Assembly (NCBI GenBank): GCA_039184865.1
Contig: JBCDAV010000019.1
Span: forward strand, 24,128-88,127
From: Thermohalobaculum sp039184865
GTDB lineage: Bacteria > Pseudomonadota > Alphaproteobacteria > Rhodobacterales > Rhodobacteraceae
Length of the DNA: 64,000 nucleotides
Reading direction: 5' to 3'
Below the pieces are notes generated by a model that ran no database searches, was not told the origin of the DNA, and worked only from the letters and a program-made list of their open reading frames with translations. The first letter of the stretch is position 1. Every line of letters begins with the position of its first letter. Of this stretch, positions 51,408 through 59,712 are shown in pieces. The position numbers were made by a program, and so were the translations under genes.

Positions 51408-53943
51408 CATTCCGTGGCGCATTCTGAATAGCGGTGCGCCGCCCCGCACGGTGCGCTTGCCGGTCTGGATTTCCTGGCGATTGCAGCGCTTGAGGGAGCA
51501 AGTCGTCCTGCGCGTCTCCCGGTCCATCGTTGTGGCGGTGACGCGGATACGCTTGTTGCACGGTCTGCCCCGCAGCTTGCTGATCCCGTTTGAACGCGCT
51601 CTGCTCGGAACACGCGCCGCGGACTTGGTGGACCGCGACTTTTATCTCGATGTGAATGCCGATGTGCGCGAAGCCGGTGTTGAACCGCTGCGCCACTATC
51701 TCAGCCACGGGTGGCGCGAGGGACGTTCACCCAATCCCAGATTCGACGATCAGCACTATCGCCTCGCCGCAGGCATGGCGCCCGGCGCGCCGGTCAGCGC
51801 GCTGGGCCATTTCCTCGCTATCGGCGAACGGGCAGATATCGCCCCGCATCCTCGGGTATCGCTCGCTGACTGGTCGAGGCGGCATCCGGAAATCGGGATT
51901 GCGCGATCGAACGCGTTCGAGAGCGTCCTCGGTCGTAGCCTGCCCGCACGAAACTCAGTGGCCGATGTGCGAATCCTGCGGCGACGTCTGGCCGAATGCC
52001 GAACCGAGAGATCGGCTTCGGTGCTTGTGGATGTCGTGATGCCAGTGTTCCGTGGGCACGCCGAGACGCTTAACGCACTGCTCCATGTTCTCACTGCCAG
52101 CAATCGCACGGCATTTCGCGTCCTGGTGATCGACGATCAGATTCCTTACGCCGCGCTGAAGGCGGATATTCGACGACTCGCGAAACGCGGTCTCATCGAT
52201 CTTGTCGAGCAACCCCAAAACAGCGGCTTCGTCGCCGCGACGAACAAGGGGATGCGGCAGAATCCGGACCGCGATGTCGTGTGGTTGAATGCCGATACTG
52301 AAGTCTACGATGGCTGGCTGGACCGGTTGCGCGCCGCCGCTTTTCGGATGCCGAACGTCGCGACGGTCACGCCGTTGAGCAACAATGCAACGATCTGCTC
52401 GTATCCTCGGATCGACACGGACAATTCGGTGGCGCTTGAGCAGCCCTGGCGTGTGATCGACCGATTGGCGGCGCAGGAGAACGCCGGGCAGGCGATTGAA
52501 GCCCCGACCGCGGTGGGTTTTGCAACCTATGTCCGGCGCGATGCGATCGACGCGATCGGGTATCTCGACGAAAGCTCGTTCGGTCGGGGATACGGTGAGG
52601 AGAACGACTTTTCCCAGCGAGCGATCGCCGCCGGTTGGCGCAATCTTATCGCTGCGGACACGCTAGTGCGGCACTTCGGTGGGGTCTCGTTCGGTGCGGA
52701 AAAGTCTGTCCGGGTTGACTCGGCCCTCGCGGTGCTGGACCGCATGTATCCGCGCTACCGTGCCGACGTGCAGCGCTTTCTCGCCGAGGATCCGTTGCGA
52801 CCGTTGCGGCGTCGCATCGACCTTGCGCGTATGAGTGCGCTCAGAGGGCGAAAGAACGTCCTGATCATCACGCATTCGCTTGGTGGCGGGACCAAGCAAC
52901 ACGTCGAGAGTGAAATCGCGCGCCTTGCCGATCAGGATACATCGGTCTTCGTACTCACCGGCGATCCGGAGAAACGCGGCAAGGCCTGCCTGAGCCATCC
53001 TGAAGCCGGGATGCTTCCAACACTCGAGGCAATGGACTTTGATGGTGACGAGCTCTGGGACACTCTCGGTTCGCTGTCGCTCGACAACGTTCTGATCCAT
53101 CACCTGATCGACTTCGAGGTCGACGCCCCAAAGGTACTCCGCCGACGTCTGACTGAATTGGGGGTCGGCTGGTCCTTCACAGTCCATGACTATCTCGCCG
53201 TATGCCCACGAATTAACATGGTGGATCTCGGTGGCATGTATTGCGGCGAACCGGACGTGGCCGGGTGCCGACGATGCCTGTTGCGGCGCGGGTCGCAAGC
53301 CGGGCGGCCTGACATAATCGCATGGCGGGGGCGTTATCAGGACCTGTTGCGCGAAGCGCAGCGCGTGATCGTACCCGATCGCGACGTCGCGAATCGACTG
53401 CGCGGCTATTTCCCGGATTTGGAGAACGTCTCGGTCATTCCGCACGAGAAACCGAGGCCGGCTGCGCCAGCGTTGCAGAAGACACGTCGCGGGCCGTTGA
53501 AGGTGGCTGTCCTAGGAGCCATCGGACCGATCAAGGGGATCGATATCCTGATGGCGACAGCCCTTCGGGCGCAGAGGGATCCGACCGGACCTCAGTTTAC
53601 AGTGATCGGTTACACACATAATGATCGGGCGGCGCGAGCCTGCGGAATTTCCGTAACCGGACCTTATGACAATGCCGATGTCGAGCTTTTGCTGGAGAAG
53701 ACCGATCCGGATGTGATCTGGATCCCGTCAATCTGGCCCGAGACCTACTGCTACACGCTCTCGATTGCCTTGCGATCCGGCCTGCCGATTATGGGATTCG
53801 CAATCGGGGCGATTGCGACCCGGCTGAGCGATGTGGAGCGTGGTCATCTCGTACCGCTGGTCGACGCGGCTCGCCCTGAAAGGTTGATCGAAGCGCTCGA
53901 ACTCGCGGCGTTCGCCGAGGAGAAAGTCAGCGAGGTCGCCTGA
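51400..53943 (+). CDS. Large bifunctional glycosyltransferase (GT2 + GT4)
   Basis: 847 residues from a TTG at 51400 with AGGAGAGG before it; the track from an upstream in-frame ATG is less likely. Three parts are seen. The first (about 60-140) has the repeats DRDFYLDVNADVREAGVEPL followed by RHYLSHGWREGRSPNPRFDDQHY, a module common in large exopolysaccharide transferases. The second (about 205-475) is a GT2 domain: VDVVMPVFRGHAETLNALL, the metal-binding D-x-D in WLNADTEVYDGW, and RGYGEENDFSQRAI. The third (about 490-840) is GT4-like: LIITHSLGGGTKQHVESEIA and, late, WIPSIWPETYCYTLSIALRS with the conserved Glu. It should add at least two sugars in sequence. Confidence 0.82.
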   Translation: MPDIPWRILNSGAPPRTVRLPVWISWRLQRLREQVVLRVSRSIVVAVTRIRLLHGLPRSLLIPFERALLGTRAADLVDRDFYLDVNADVREAGVEPLRHYLSHGWREGRSPNPRFDDQHYRLAAGMAPGAPVSALGHFLAIGERADIAPHPRVSLADWSRRHPEIGIARSNAFESVLGRSLPARNSVADVRILRRRLAECRTERSASVLVDVVMPVFRGHAETLNALLHVLTASNRTAFRVLVIDDQIPYAALKADIRRLAKRGLIDLVEQPQNSGFVAATNKGMRQNPDRDVVWLNADTEVYDGWLDRLRAAAFRMPNVATVTPLSNNATICSYPRIDTDNSVALEQPWRVIDRLAAQENAGQAIEAPTAVGFATYVRRDAIDAIGYLDESSFGRGYGEENDFSQRAIAAGWRNLIAADTLVRHFGGVSFGAEKSVRVDSALAVLDRMYPRYRADVQRFLAEDPLRPLRRRIDLARMSALRGRKNVLIITHSLGGGTKQHVESEIARLADQDTSVFVLTGDPEKRGKACLSHPEAGMLPTLEAMDFDGDELWDTLGSLSLDNVLIHHLIDFEVDAPKVLRRRLTELGVGWSFTVHDYLAVCPRINMVDLGGMYCGEPDVAGCRRCLLRRGSQAGRPDIIAWRGRYQDLLREAQRVIVPDRDVANRLRGYFPDLENVSVIPHEKPRPAAPALQKTRRGPLKVAVLGAIGPIKGIDILMATALRAQRDPTGPQFTVIGYTHNDRAARACGISVTGPYDNADVELLLEKTDPDVIWIPSIWPETYCYTLSIALRSGLPIMGFAIGAIATRLSDVERGHLVPLVDAARPERLIEALELAAFAEEKVSEVA

Positions 53944-53947
53944 TGGT

Positions 53948-54841
53948 TCAGGCAAGCGCCTCGGAGACCAGATTGCGCGTCGTCGCCATCGCAAATTCTG
54001 ATGGCAATCTCTCACAAAGCAGAGCCTCGAACGGTGCGATCACATCACGGATCAACCGCGCCCGCCTGTCAGGGCTAATCTCGAGAAAATCCGGTGGCGC
54101 GGGATAGGGCGAGGCGCCGCCTGTCATCAGACGCATGATCTCAACGTCTCGATCGGCCGTCGGCACCCGTCTTCTGAGTTGACCGATCCTGTGGAGAGCC
54201 GCCGGTTCGATGCTTTGGTTAACAGGGGCCGGGGCGTCTATCTCTACCTTAAGCCCAGCAAATTCCTCGAAGACCGAAAGCGCCGCCGCCAAGTTGCCTC
54301 GATCAGGAAGGCGAAGATGCCGTACTGAACCCGTTGGCGCCAATCCGTTCCAGAGACCGATGCGCCCGGCCGCATCGACGGCACGGTTTCTGAGGACCTG
54401 ATCCACGAACGCATTGAGATGATCAAGCTGTCCCGGGCCTTCCACCGCCTTCACGTACTGATTGAAGAGCGAGCGGATCCATCCGAAAATCTCACGGCTG
54501 AAGATCAGGAACTCGAACCTTGATGTGTTGGCAGCGAGATCATGCAAAAGGTTCTTCACTGCCTCTGGACGGTAGAGTGACAGGTACTCCGACGAGACAA
54601 TCAAACGATGACATCTGCGCTGGCGGGCTTCGGCGACGACCTCCGCAACGCTTCGCGGCACAATGTTGGGATCATCAGGTCCGAAGCCATAATGCTTCGA
54701 CAGTCCGTAATGGCAGGTTCGCTCGTCGTGATCCGGATACCATGTGTCCGCTGCGCGCAGGGCCGGGCGCGCCCCTGCAAGCGCATTCTGGATGAAAGTC
54801 GATGCGCACTTGTTGAGCCCAAGGTGGACCAGCACGTGCAT
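53948..54841 (-). CDS. Sulfotransferase-like protein
   Basis: 297 residues. The N-terminal P-loop reads VLVHLGLNKCASTFIQNAL, a variant of the PAPS-binding 5'-phosphosulfate loop (usually RSGTT/KTGTT) in which the Arg is replaced. A possible 3'-phosphate region is LIVSSEYLSLYRPEAVKN followed by FLIFSREIFGWIRSLFNQY. The fold is therefore probably P-loop sulfotransferase-like, as often annotated in roseobacter polysaccharide loci. It is convergent with the large glycosyltransferase (four bases between), so it may decorate the same polysaccharide. Whether it is catalytically active is unclear. Confidence 0.6.
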   Translation of the reverse strand: MHVLVHLGLNKCASTFIQNALAGARPALRAADTWYPDHDERTCHYGLSKHYGFGPDDPNIVPRSVAEVVAEARQRRCHRLIVSSEYLSLYRPEAVKNLLHDLAANTSRFEFLIFSREIFGWIRSLFNQYVKAVEGPGQLDHLNAFVDQVLRNRAVDAAGRIGLWNGLAPTGSVRHLRLPDRGNLAAALSVFEEFAGLKVEIDAPAPVNQSIEPAALHRIGQLRRRVPTADRDVEIMRLMTGGASPYPAPPDFLEISPDRRARLIRDVIAPFEALLCERLPSEFAMATTRNLVSEALA

Positions 54842-54914
54842 TCTTCAGAATCTCCGGCTCGTCGAGGTGAGTGAACGATGCCGGATGTAGCGCTAACCGC
54901 CGGTTAACGCCGCA

Positions 54915-55181
54915 CTATGAGATCGCTTCCATCAGGGTTGCGAGCGCGATGTCCTTGTCCGTAAGGCCGCCCGTGTCGTGCGTCGTCAATCTGACTTCGA
55001 CCCGATTGTAGACGTTCGACCACTCGGGATGATGATCGGCGGCTTCCGCTTCGAAGCCGGCCCGGACCATCCACGCCATCGCTGATCGAAAATCCTTGAA
55101 TTTGAACGTCTTTTCGATTGCCTTGCCGTCGCCGGATGAGGTCCAGCCTGCTGATTTCAATGCTTCGGTTATTTCTACCAC
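54915..55181 (-). CDS. phhB: Pterin-4a-carbinolamine dehydratase
   Basis: 88 residues from a GTG at 55181 with AGGGAG upstream. Dehydrates 4a-hydroxytetrahydrobiopterin so that phenylalanine hydroxylase can recycle its cofactor. The signature is intact: FKFKDFRSAMAWMVRAGFEA, AEAADHHPEWSNVYNRVEVR with the catalytic His residues, and LTTHDTGGLTDKDIALA. A longer frame upstream is not conserved. It lies 10 bases after the M48 protease gene on the same strand; no phhA is present in the window. Confidence 0.93.
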   Translation of the reverse strand: MVEITEALKSAGWTSSGDGKAIEKTFKFKDFRSAMAWMVRAGFEAEAADHHPEWSNVYNRVEVRLTTHDTGGLTDKDIALATLMEAIS

Positions 55182-55191
55182 TGGGTTCTCC

Positions 55192-55890
55192 CTACCCGGC
55201 CTGCGGTGCGTGTCCGTCCCAACGCTCGGCATTCTCGCGGATTGCTTTTGCGCGCTGGTCCGAAGGTGGATGCGATGCCAGCCAGGAAGCAGATCCGCCC
55301 GCACCAGGCAGAAGCTTTGGCAGTTTCTCGAGCAGCTTCGCCTGATGTTCCGCTCCGATGCCGGAACGGACCATCAGGGCGGTCGCATAGGCATCCGCTT
55401 CGAATTCATCGTTGCGTGAAAGCTTCGCTGTCAGCAGTCCGAGGAGCCAGAGCGCAAAATATCCGCCGAAGAACGGGATGAGGCGTCCGAGGAAGTTGCC
55501 GAGCACAAGCTGCGCGGCCTGCATTCCGCCAACCTGCAGAGCCCGGCGCTTCATGTGGCCGAGTGCCAGATGCCCCATCTCATGCGCTGCGACCGACGCA
55601 AGTTCCGGTCCTGACACGTCGCCGCGGCGAAACGCGTCGATGAAGCCCTGAGTGACGTAAATCTCGCCGGTGTCCGTCGCCAGACCATTCGGATTGCGGT
55701 CCGGAAGCACGCGCACCTGAACACGATCGATACCCGCCGCATCGGCGAGGCGTTCGAACAGTTTCTCCAACTGGTCATTGCGCAAAGGTTCGGACTGGCC
55801 GCGCAGGGCGTGGCCCGACGCCTGCGCGCGGAAGCGGAACCAGAGATAGGCTCCGGCGATAAGAAGTACTGGCAACAGCAACTTGATCAT
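55192..55890 (-). CDS. M48-family membrane metalloprotease
   Basis: 232 residues. An N-terminal membrane helix (LLLPVLLIAGAYLWF) is followed by a catalytic domain with HEMGH (AAHEMGHLALGH, about 103-107) and the third zinc ligand in NDEFEADAYA (Glu of E-x-x-x-D). The segments ATDTGEIYVTQGFIDAF and SHPPSDQRAKAIREN at the end are the usual flanks of M48/HtpX-like/BepA-like peptidases. Its role is presumably membrane or envelope protein quality control. It lies just upstream of phhB on the same strand. Confidence 0.88.
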   Translation of the reverse strand: MIKLLLPVLLIAGAYLWFRFRAQASGHALRGQSEPLRNDQLEKLFERLADAAGIDRVQVRVLPDRNPNGLATDTGEIYVTQGFIDAFRRGDVSGPELASVAAHEMGHLALGHMKRRALQVGGMQAAQLVLGNFLGRLIPFFGGYFALWLLGLLTAKLSRNDEFEADAYATALMVRSGIGAEHQAKLLEKLPKLLPGAGGSASWLASHPPSDQRAKAIRENAERWDGHAPQAG

Positions 55891-55929
55891 GGCGTGGATA
55901 TAGGGCGTCGCCGGGAATGCGTCACCCGT

Positions 55930-56436
55930 TCAACGACGCCAAGCTGCATATTCCGGATGGCGGGGCGCCATGTCCACGTAGAGCCAGACCATGCGGTCGA
56001 GGAACCACATCTTGGGCCCGATCACCAGAACGAGTCCTGTGATTGTCGCCCAGAGGTCATAAACCCAGAGACCCCATACCAGCGGCGGGATGCCCATGGC
56101 CGACAACGCCGCCAAAAGACCTGCCCAGATCACGTGATGGCGCGGGATCGGCACCTCGGCACGGTTGAGCCAGACACGCTCACCCAAGACGGCGCGGCTG
56201 GCCCAGCTTTGCGTGGAGCGGGGTCGCGGAAAGGCGCGCGGGTTCAGCCAGATCCACAAGACCAGAACGCCAATCGGTATGACGCACCACCAACCGATCC
56301 ACGCGCGCGCCCAGATCGACAGGCATATCAGGGGCAAGATTGGAATACGGGTCCACGCGCTCCAAGGATTTGCATGGCGCTCCCAAACCGCATCGGTCAT
56401 GGCCATCGTACGCGCGATCCTGGTTCCGAAAGTCAT
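55930..56436 (-). CDS. DUF6653 family membrane protein
   Basis: 168 residues from the ATG at 56436. The opening WERHANPWSAWTRIPILPLI is distinctive for DUF6653. There are at least four hydrophobic segments (ARAWIGWWCVIPIGVLVLWI, HHVIWAGLLAALSAMG, and a C-terminal pair), so it is an inner-membrane protein. The ending MVWLYVDMAPRHPEYAAW is also conserved in the family. Function unknown. It lies between the VOC gene (divergent) and the M48 gene downstream. Confidence 0.7.
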   Translation of the reverse strand: MTFGTRIARTMAMTDAVWERHANPWSAWTRIPILPLICLSIWARAWIGWWCVIPIGVLVLWIWLNPRAFPRPRSTQSWASRAVLGERVWLNRAEVPIPRHHVIWAGLLAALSAMGIPPLVWGLWVYDLWATITGLVLVIGPKMWFLDRMVWLYVDMAPRHPEYAAWRR

Positions 56437-56534
56437 GATCTTTCCCGTTCGTGCAAGACAGCTTTCCCGTACCCAACCTTCCAGATGGGGAGGTGCGGCG
56501 CCAAATTGCAGGCAAGACACACAGGAGATTGCAA

Positions 56535-57038
56535 ATGACACCGTTTTCAGCAGCCTCGGATCCCGCAGAGCCCGAGGTTTCGGTCGGGCATGTTCACTTG
56601 CGTGTCGCAGACCTGGACCGCGCGATCGCGTTTTACTCAGGCGTGCTTGGGTTCGACGTGATGCAGAAGTTCGGCGATCAGGCGGCATTTCTCTCGGCAG
56701 GCGGATATCACCACCACATCGGGCTGAACACCTGGGAGTCGAAGGGCGGCACGCCCCCACCGCCGGGGCATACGGGACTCTATCACTCGGCCTTTCTCTA
56801 TCCGACGCGCGCGGCGCTCGGCCGGGCGGTCAAGAGCGTCATAGATGCGGGATATGAGATCACCGGACGCGCCGACCATGGCGTTTCGATCGCGGTCTAT
56901 CTGGATGATCCGGACGGTAACGGCGTCGAACTGTACTGGGACAAGCCCCGGTCTGAGTGGCCGACTGACCAAGTTGGCAAACTCGCGATGGTCAATGCGC
57001 CGTTCGACATGGATGCTCTAATCGCCGACGCAGCCTGA
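56535..57038 (+). CDS. VOC-family (catechol-2,3-dioxygenase-like) protein
   Basis: 167 residues from the ATG at 56535 behind ACAGGAG. Two vicinal-oxygen-chelate modules form one metal-binding cup: VGHVHLRVADLDRAIAFYSG with its first His ligand, GGYHHHIGLNTW, GLYHSAFLYPTRAALGR with a His, and LDDPDGNGVELYWD with the Glu ligand. This is the compact form seen in CatE-like putative dioxygenases. Substrate unknown. It lies divergent from the DUF6653 gene and 82 bases ahead of the OYE-type gene. Confidence 0.88.
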   Translation: MTPFSAASDPAEPEVSVGHVHLRVADLDRAIAFYSGVLGFDVMQKFGDQAAFLSAGGYHHHIGLNTWESKGGTPPPPGHTGLYHSAFLYPTRAALGRAVKSVIDAGYEITGRADHGVSIAVYLDDPDGNGVELYWDKPRSEWPTDQVGKLAMVNAPFDMDALIADAA

Positions 57039-57120
57039 AGGCCAGCCCTCACGGAAGTTTGCTTCCCGTGACCTCGGCGAGCGATTAAGCAGCGCTCGCC
57101 AACTTGACCGGGAGCTCGCC

Positions 57121-58257
57121 TTGTCCAGCCTCTTCTCGCCCTTTCATCTGCGTGATGTGACGTTTCGCAACCGGGTTGCCGTGTCGCCAATGAGCCAGTA
57201 CCGGGCGATCGAGGGTCACGCAAACGACTGGCACATGGTTCATCTGGGCCGGTTCGCGCTCGGCGGTGCGGGCCTCGTTTATGCTGAGGCGACTGCGGTG
57301 GAGCGCGATGGACGACGCACGCACGGCGATCTCGGGCTCTGGGATGACGCTCAGATCGACCCCCTGATCCCGATAGTCCGGTTTCTCGAACTGGAGGGTG
57401 CGGTTCCCGGCGTTCAATTGGCTCATGCGGGCCGCAAGGCCTCCGAACGGCGCCCATGGCACGGCGAGACCCCGGTCGATGACGAGGATCTGCGCGAGCG
57501 CGGCGAAGCGCCGTGGCGAGCGATCGCACCGTCGGCAATTCCCTACGCCGAGGGATGGCCGACGCCGATGGAGATGAGCGAGGCCGACATCGAGCGCGTC
57601 GTAGCGGCTTTCGGATCATCCGCGCGACGGGCGCGGGAGGCCGGATTCCGAATCATCGAAGTCTACGCGGCGCACGGTTTTCTGGTGCATCAGTTCCTGT
57701 CGCCGATTGCCAATCAACGCACTGATCGCTGGGGCGGGTCGCCGGAGAACCGCCGGCGTCTTGCCGTCGAGGTTGCACATGCGATCCGGCGCGAATGGCC
57801 CGAGAGCCTGCCGCTGGCGTTCCGGCTCTCGGCCACGGATTGGCTGGACGGTGGGATTGAGGTCGATGACACTGTCGAGACTGCCCGGGCTTTGAAGGAT
57901 GCCGGCGTCGATATGATCGATTGTTCGACCGGTGGGATTGGTGGCAAGGACCGCCCGCGGCGGATGAAGATCGAACAAGGGTTTCAGGTCCCCTTCGCAA
58001 AGGCTGTCCGTGAGTCAAGCAGCGTGGCGACGATGGCGGTCGGGTTTCTTTGGGATGCCAAGTCGTGTGAGGAAATCGTGGCGTCTGGACAGGCCGATAT
58101 GGTGGCGCTGGCAAGGGAGTTGCTTGACGATCCCAACTGGCCCCTGCACGCGGCGCGATCACTTGGTGCAGACGTCAACCATCAGGCTTGGCCTGTTGAA
58201 GCGGGTTGGTGGCTGATTAAACGCGACCGGTTGCTGACAAAGCTTGGTCTGCGCTAG
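57121..58257 (+). CDS. NADH:flavin oxidoreductase, Old Yellow Enzyme (YqjM-like)
   Basis: 378 residues from a TTG at 57121 behind GGGAGCTCG. An FMN TIM barrel: FHLRDVTFRNRVAVSPMSQY, VHLGRFALGGAGLVYAEATA, VQLAHAGRKASERRPW, and IEVYAAHGFLVHQFLSPIAN followed by QRTDRWGGS. The catalytic Tyr and the His pair fit the thermophilic-like group. The Cys that tunes the flavin in YqjM (PMCxY) is Ser here (PMSQY), a difference worth noting. It reduces activated double bonds; the physiological substrate is not known. Convergent with the VWA gene, 17 bases apart. Confidence 0.9.
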   Translation: MSSLFSPFHLRDVTFRNRVAVSPMSQYRAIEGHANDWHMVHLGRFALGGAGLVYAEATAVERDGRRTHGDLGLWDDAQIDPLIPIVRFLELEGAVPGVQLAHAGRKASERRPWHGETPVDDEDLRERGEAPWRAIAPSAIPYAEGWPTPMEMSEADIERVVAAFGSSARRAREAGFRIIEVYAAHGFLVHQFLSPIANQRTDRWGGSPENRRRLAVEVAHAIRREWPESLPLAFRLSATDWLDGGIEVDDTVETARALKDAGVDMIDCSTGGIGGKDRPRRMKIEQGFQVPFAKAVRESSSVATMAVGFLWDAKSCEEIVASGQADMVALARELLDDPNWPLHAARSLGADVNHQAWPVEAGWWLIKRDRLLTKLGLR

Positions 58258-58274
58258 CCCTGCGCGGACATTGC

Positions 58275-59462
58275 CTACCGACTCAGTTCCCGCGTCGCCA
58301 GGTCGAGCCCCTGAAGCGTCATCGGGAACATCCGGTCCGTCATGATTTCCTGAATCATGCTGATCGAATGGGTGTACTTCCAGTGCTTCTCGGGCACCGG
58401 ATTGATCCAGACCGCAGACGGCCACTGCTGCAGCGCGCGCCGCAGCCAGACCTCGCCGGCTTCCGGGTTCCAGTGTTCGTTTGCACCGCCGGGATACATG
58501 ATTTCGTACGGCGACATCGACGCGTCGCCGACGAAGACGAGTTTGTAGTCCGGGCCGTATTTGTTGATGATCTCCCAGGTCGGGGTCTGCTCGTCCCAGC
58601 GCCGGCGGTTGTTCTTCCAGACGCCCTCGTAGAGGCAGTTGTGGAAGTAGTAGTATTCGAGATGCTTGAACTCTGCGCGGGCGGCTGAGAACAGCTCCTC
58701 GGCGACCTTGATATGGTCATCCATCGAACCGCCGATGTCGAAAAGCATCAGGATCTTGACGGCGTTGCGCCGCTCCGGCCGCATCTTGACGTCGAGATAG
58801 CCGTGCTCGGCGGTCGAGCGGATCGTGTTGTCGAGATCCAGTTCTTCCTCGGCGCCGTCGCGTGCCCAGCGCCGCAACCGCTTCAGCGCGACCTTGATGT
58901 TGCGGGTGCCGAGTTCGACGTCGCCATCGAGATCCCTGAACTGGCGTTTGTCCCAGACCTTGACGGCACGCCGATGGCGCGACTCCTTTTGGCCGATCCG
59001 CACGCCTTCCGGATTGTAGCCGTACGCACCAAAGGGCGACGTCCCGGCAGTTCCGATCCACTTCGAGCCGCCCTGATGGCGGCCCTGCTGCTCCTCGAGC
59101 CGCTGTTTCAGCGTCTCCATCAGCTTTTCCCAGCCGCCGAGCGCCTCGACCTCCGCCATCTCCTCCGGCGAAAGATGCTTCTCGGCCATTTTCCGCAGCC
59201 ATTCCTCTGGAAGATCCATGGTCTCGACGCCGTCGGGGGAGCCGGAAACGGCTTCGAGACCCTTGAAGACCTGCGCGAAGACTTGGTCGAAGCGGTCGAG
59301 ATGGCGCTCGTCTTTAACGAGCGTTGCGCGGGCGAGGAAGTAGAACTCCTCGACATCGTACATCGCCAGCTGCTTTTGCATGGCCTCGAGGAGCGTGAGA
59401 TGCTCGCGAAGCGACACGGGCACCTTGGCTTCCTTGAGTCCGAAAAAGAGATTCACGAACAT
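58275..59462 (-). CDS. VWA domain-containing protein, CoxE/YehP type
   Basis: 395 residues, no signal peptide. The C-terminal half is a von Willebrand A domain: ILMLFDIGGSMDDHIKVAEE (a MIDAS motif in which the usual D-x-S-x-S reads D-I-G-G-S), KLVFVGDASMSPYEIMYPGG and SAVWINPVPEKHW. The N-terminal half is helical and acidic, with the typical start MFVNLFFGLKEAKVPVSLRE. Such proteins work with MoxR-type AAA ATPases in assembling or inserting cofactors into enzymes; no MoxR gene lies nearby. It is preceded on the same strand by a 58-residue membrane protein and a DUF2927 lipoprotein. Confidence 0.85.
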   Translation of the reverse strand: MFVNLFFGLKEAKVPVSLREHLTLLEAMQKQLAMYDVEEFYFLARATLVKDERHLDRFDQVFAQVFKGLEAVSGSPDGVETMDLPEEWLRKMAEKHLSPEEMAEVEALGGWEKLMETLKQRLEEQQGRHQGGSKWIGTAGTSPFGAYGYNPEGVRIGQKESRHRRAVKVWDKRQFRDLDGDVELGTRNIKVALKRLRRWARDGAEEELDLDNTIRSTAEHGYLDVKMRPERRNAVKILMLFDIGGSMDDHIKVAEELFSAARAEFKHLEYYYFHNCLYEGVWKNNRRRWDEQTPTWEIINKYGPDYKLVFVGDASMSPYEIMYPGGANEHWNPEAGEVWLRRALQQWPSAVWINPVPEKHWKYTHSISMIQEIMTDRMFPMTLQGLDLATRELSR

Positions 59463-59523
59463 CAGTCCTCCGACGACCGGGTGCCCCGAGACCTAGCGCG
59501 GATGGCCGCGAGAGGAAAGCTCA

Positions 59524-59700
59524 TCAGCCGAATGCCCCGACATGGCCGGCAATCGTCATTGCAACCATGGTCACGAGAAAGCCGGCGATCCCATGAACGA
59601 GCGCATACTGAGCACGGTCGGCCCGGCTGCCGCCGCGCCGGGTTGCACGCACCCAACCGAGTATGCCCAGCAGCAATCCGGCGATGAGAGCGATGACCAT
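59524..59700 (-). CDS. Small two-helix membrane protein (58 residues)
   Basis: A short gene starting at the ATG at 59700. The translation has two hydrophobic helices (VIALIAGLLLGILGWV and LVHGIAGFLVTMVAMTIAGH) joined by a basic loop (RATRRGGSRADR), so it should sit in the inner membrane with the loop in the cytoplasm. Codon use is even and the frame is well bounded. It fills the gap between the DUF2927 lipoprotein (12 bases upstream) and the VWA gene (61 bases downstream) in the same direction. No family is recognised. Confidence 0.65.
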   Translation of the reverse strand: MVIALIAGLLLGILGWVRATRRGGSRADRAQYALVHGIAGFLVTMVAMTIAGHVGAFG

Positions 59701-59712
59701 GTGTACCTGCCT

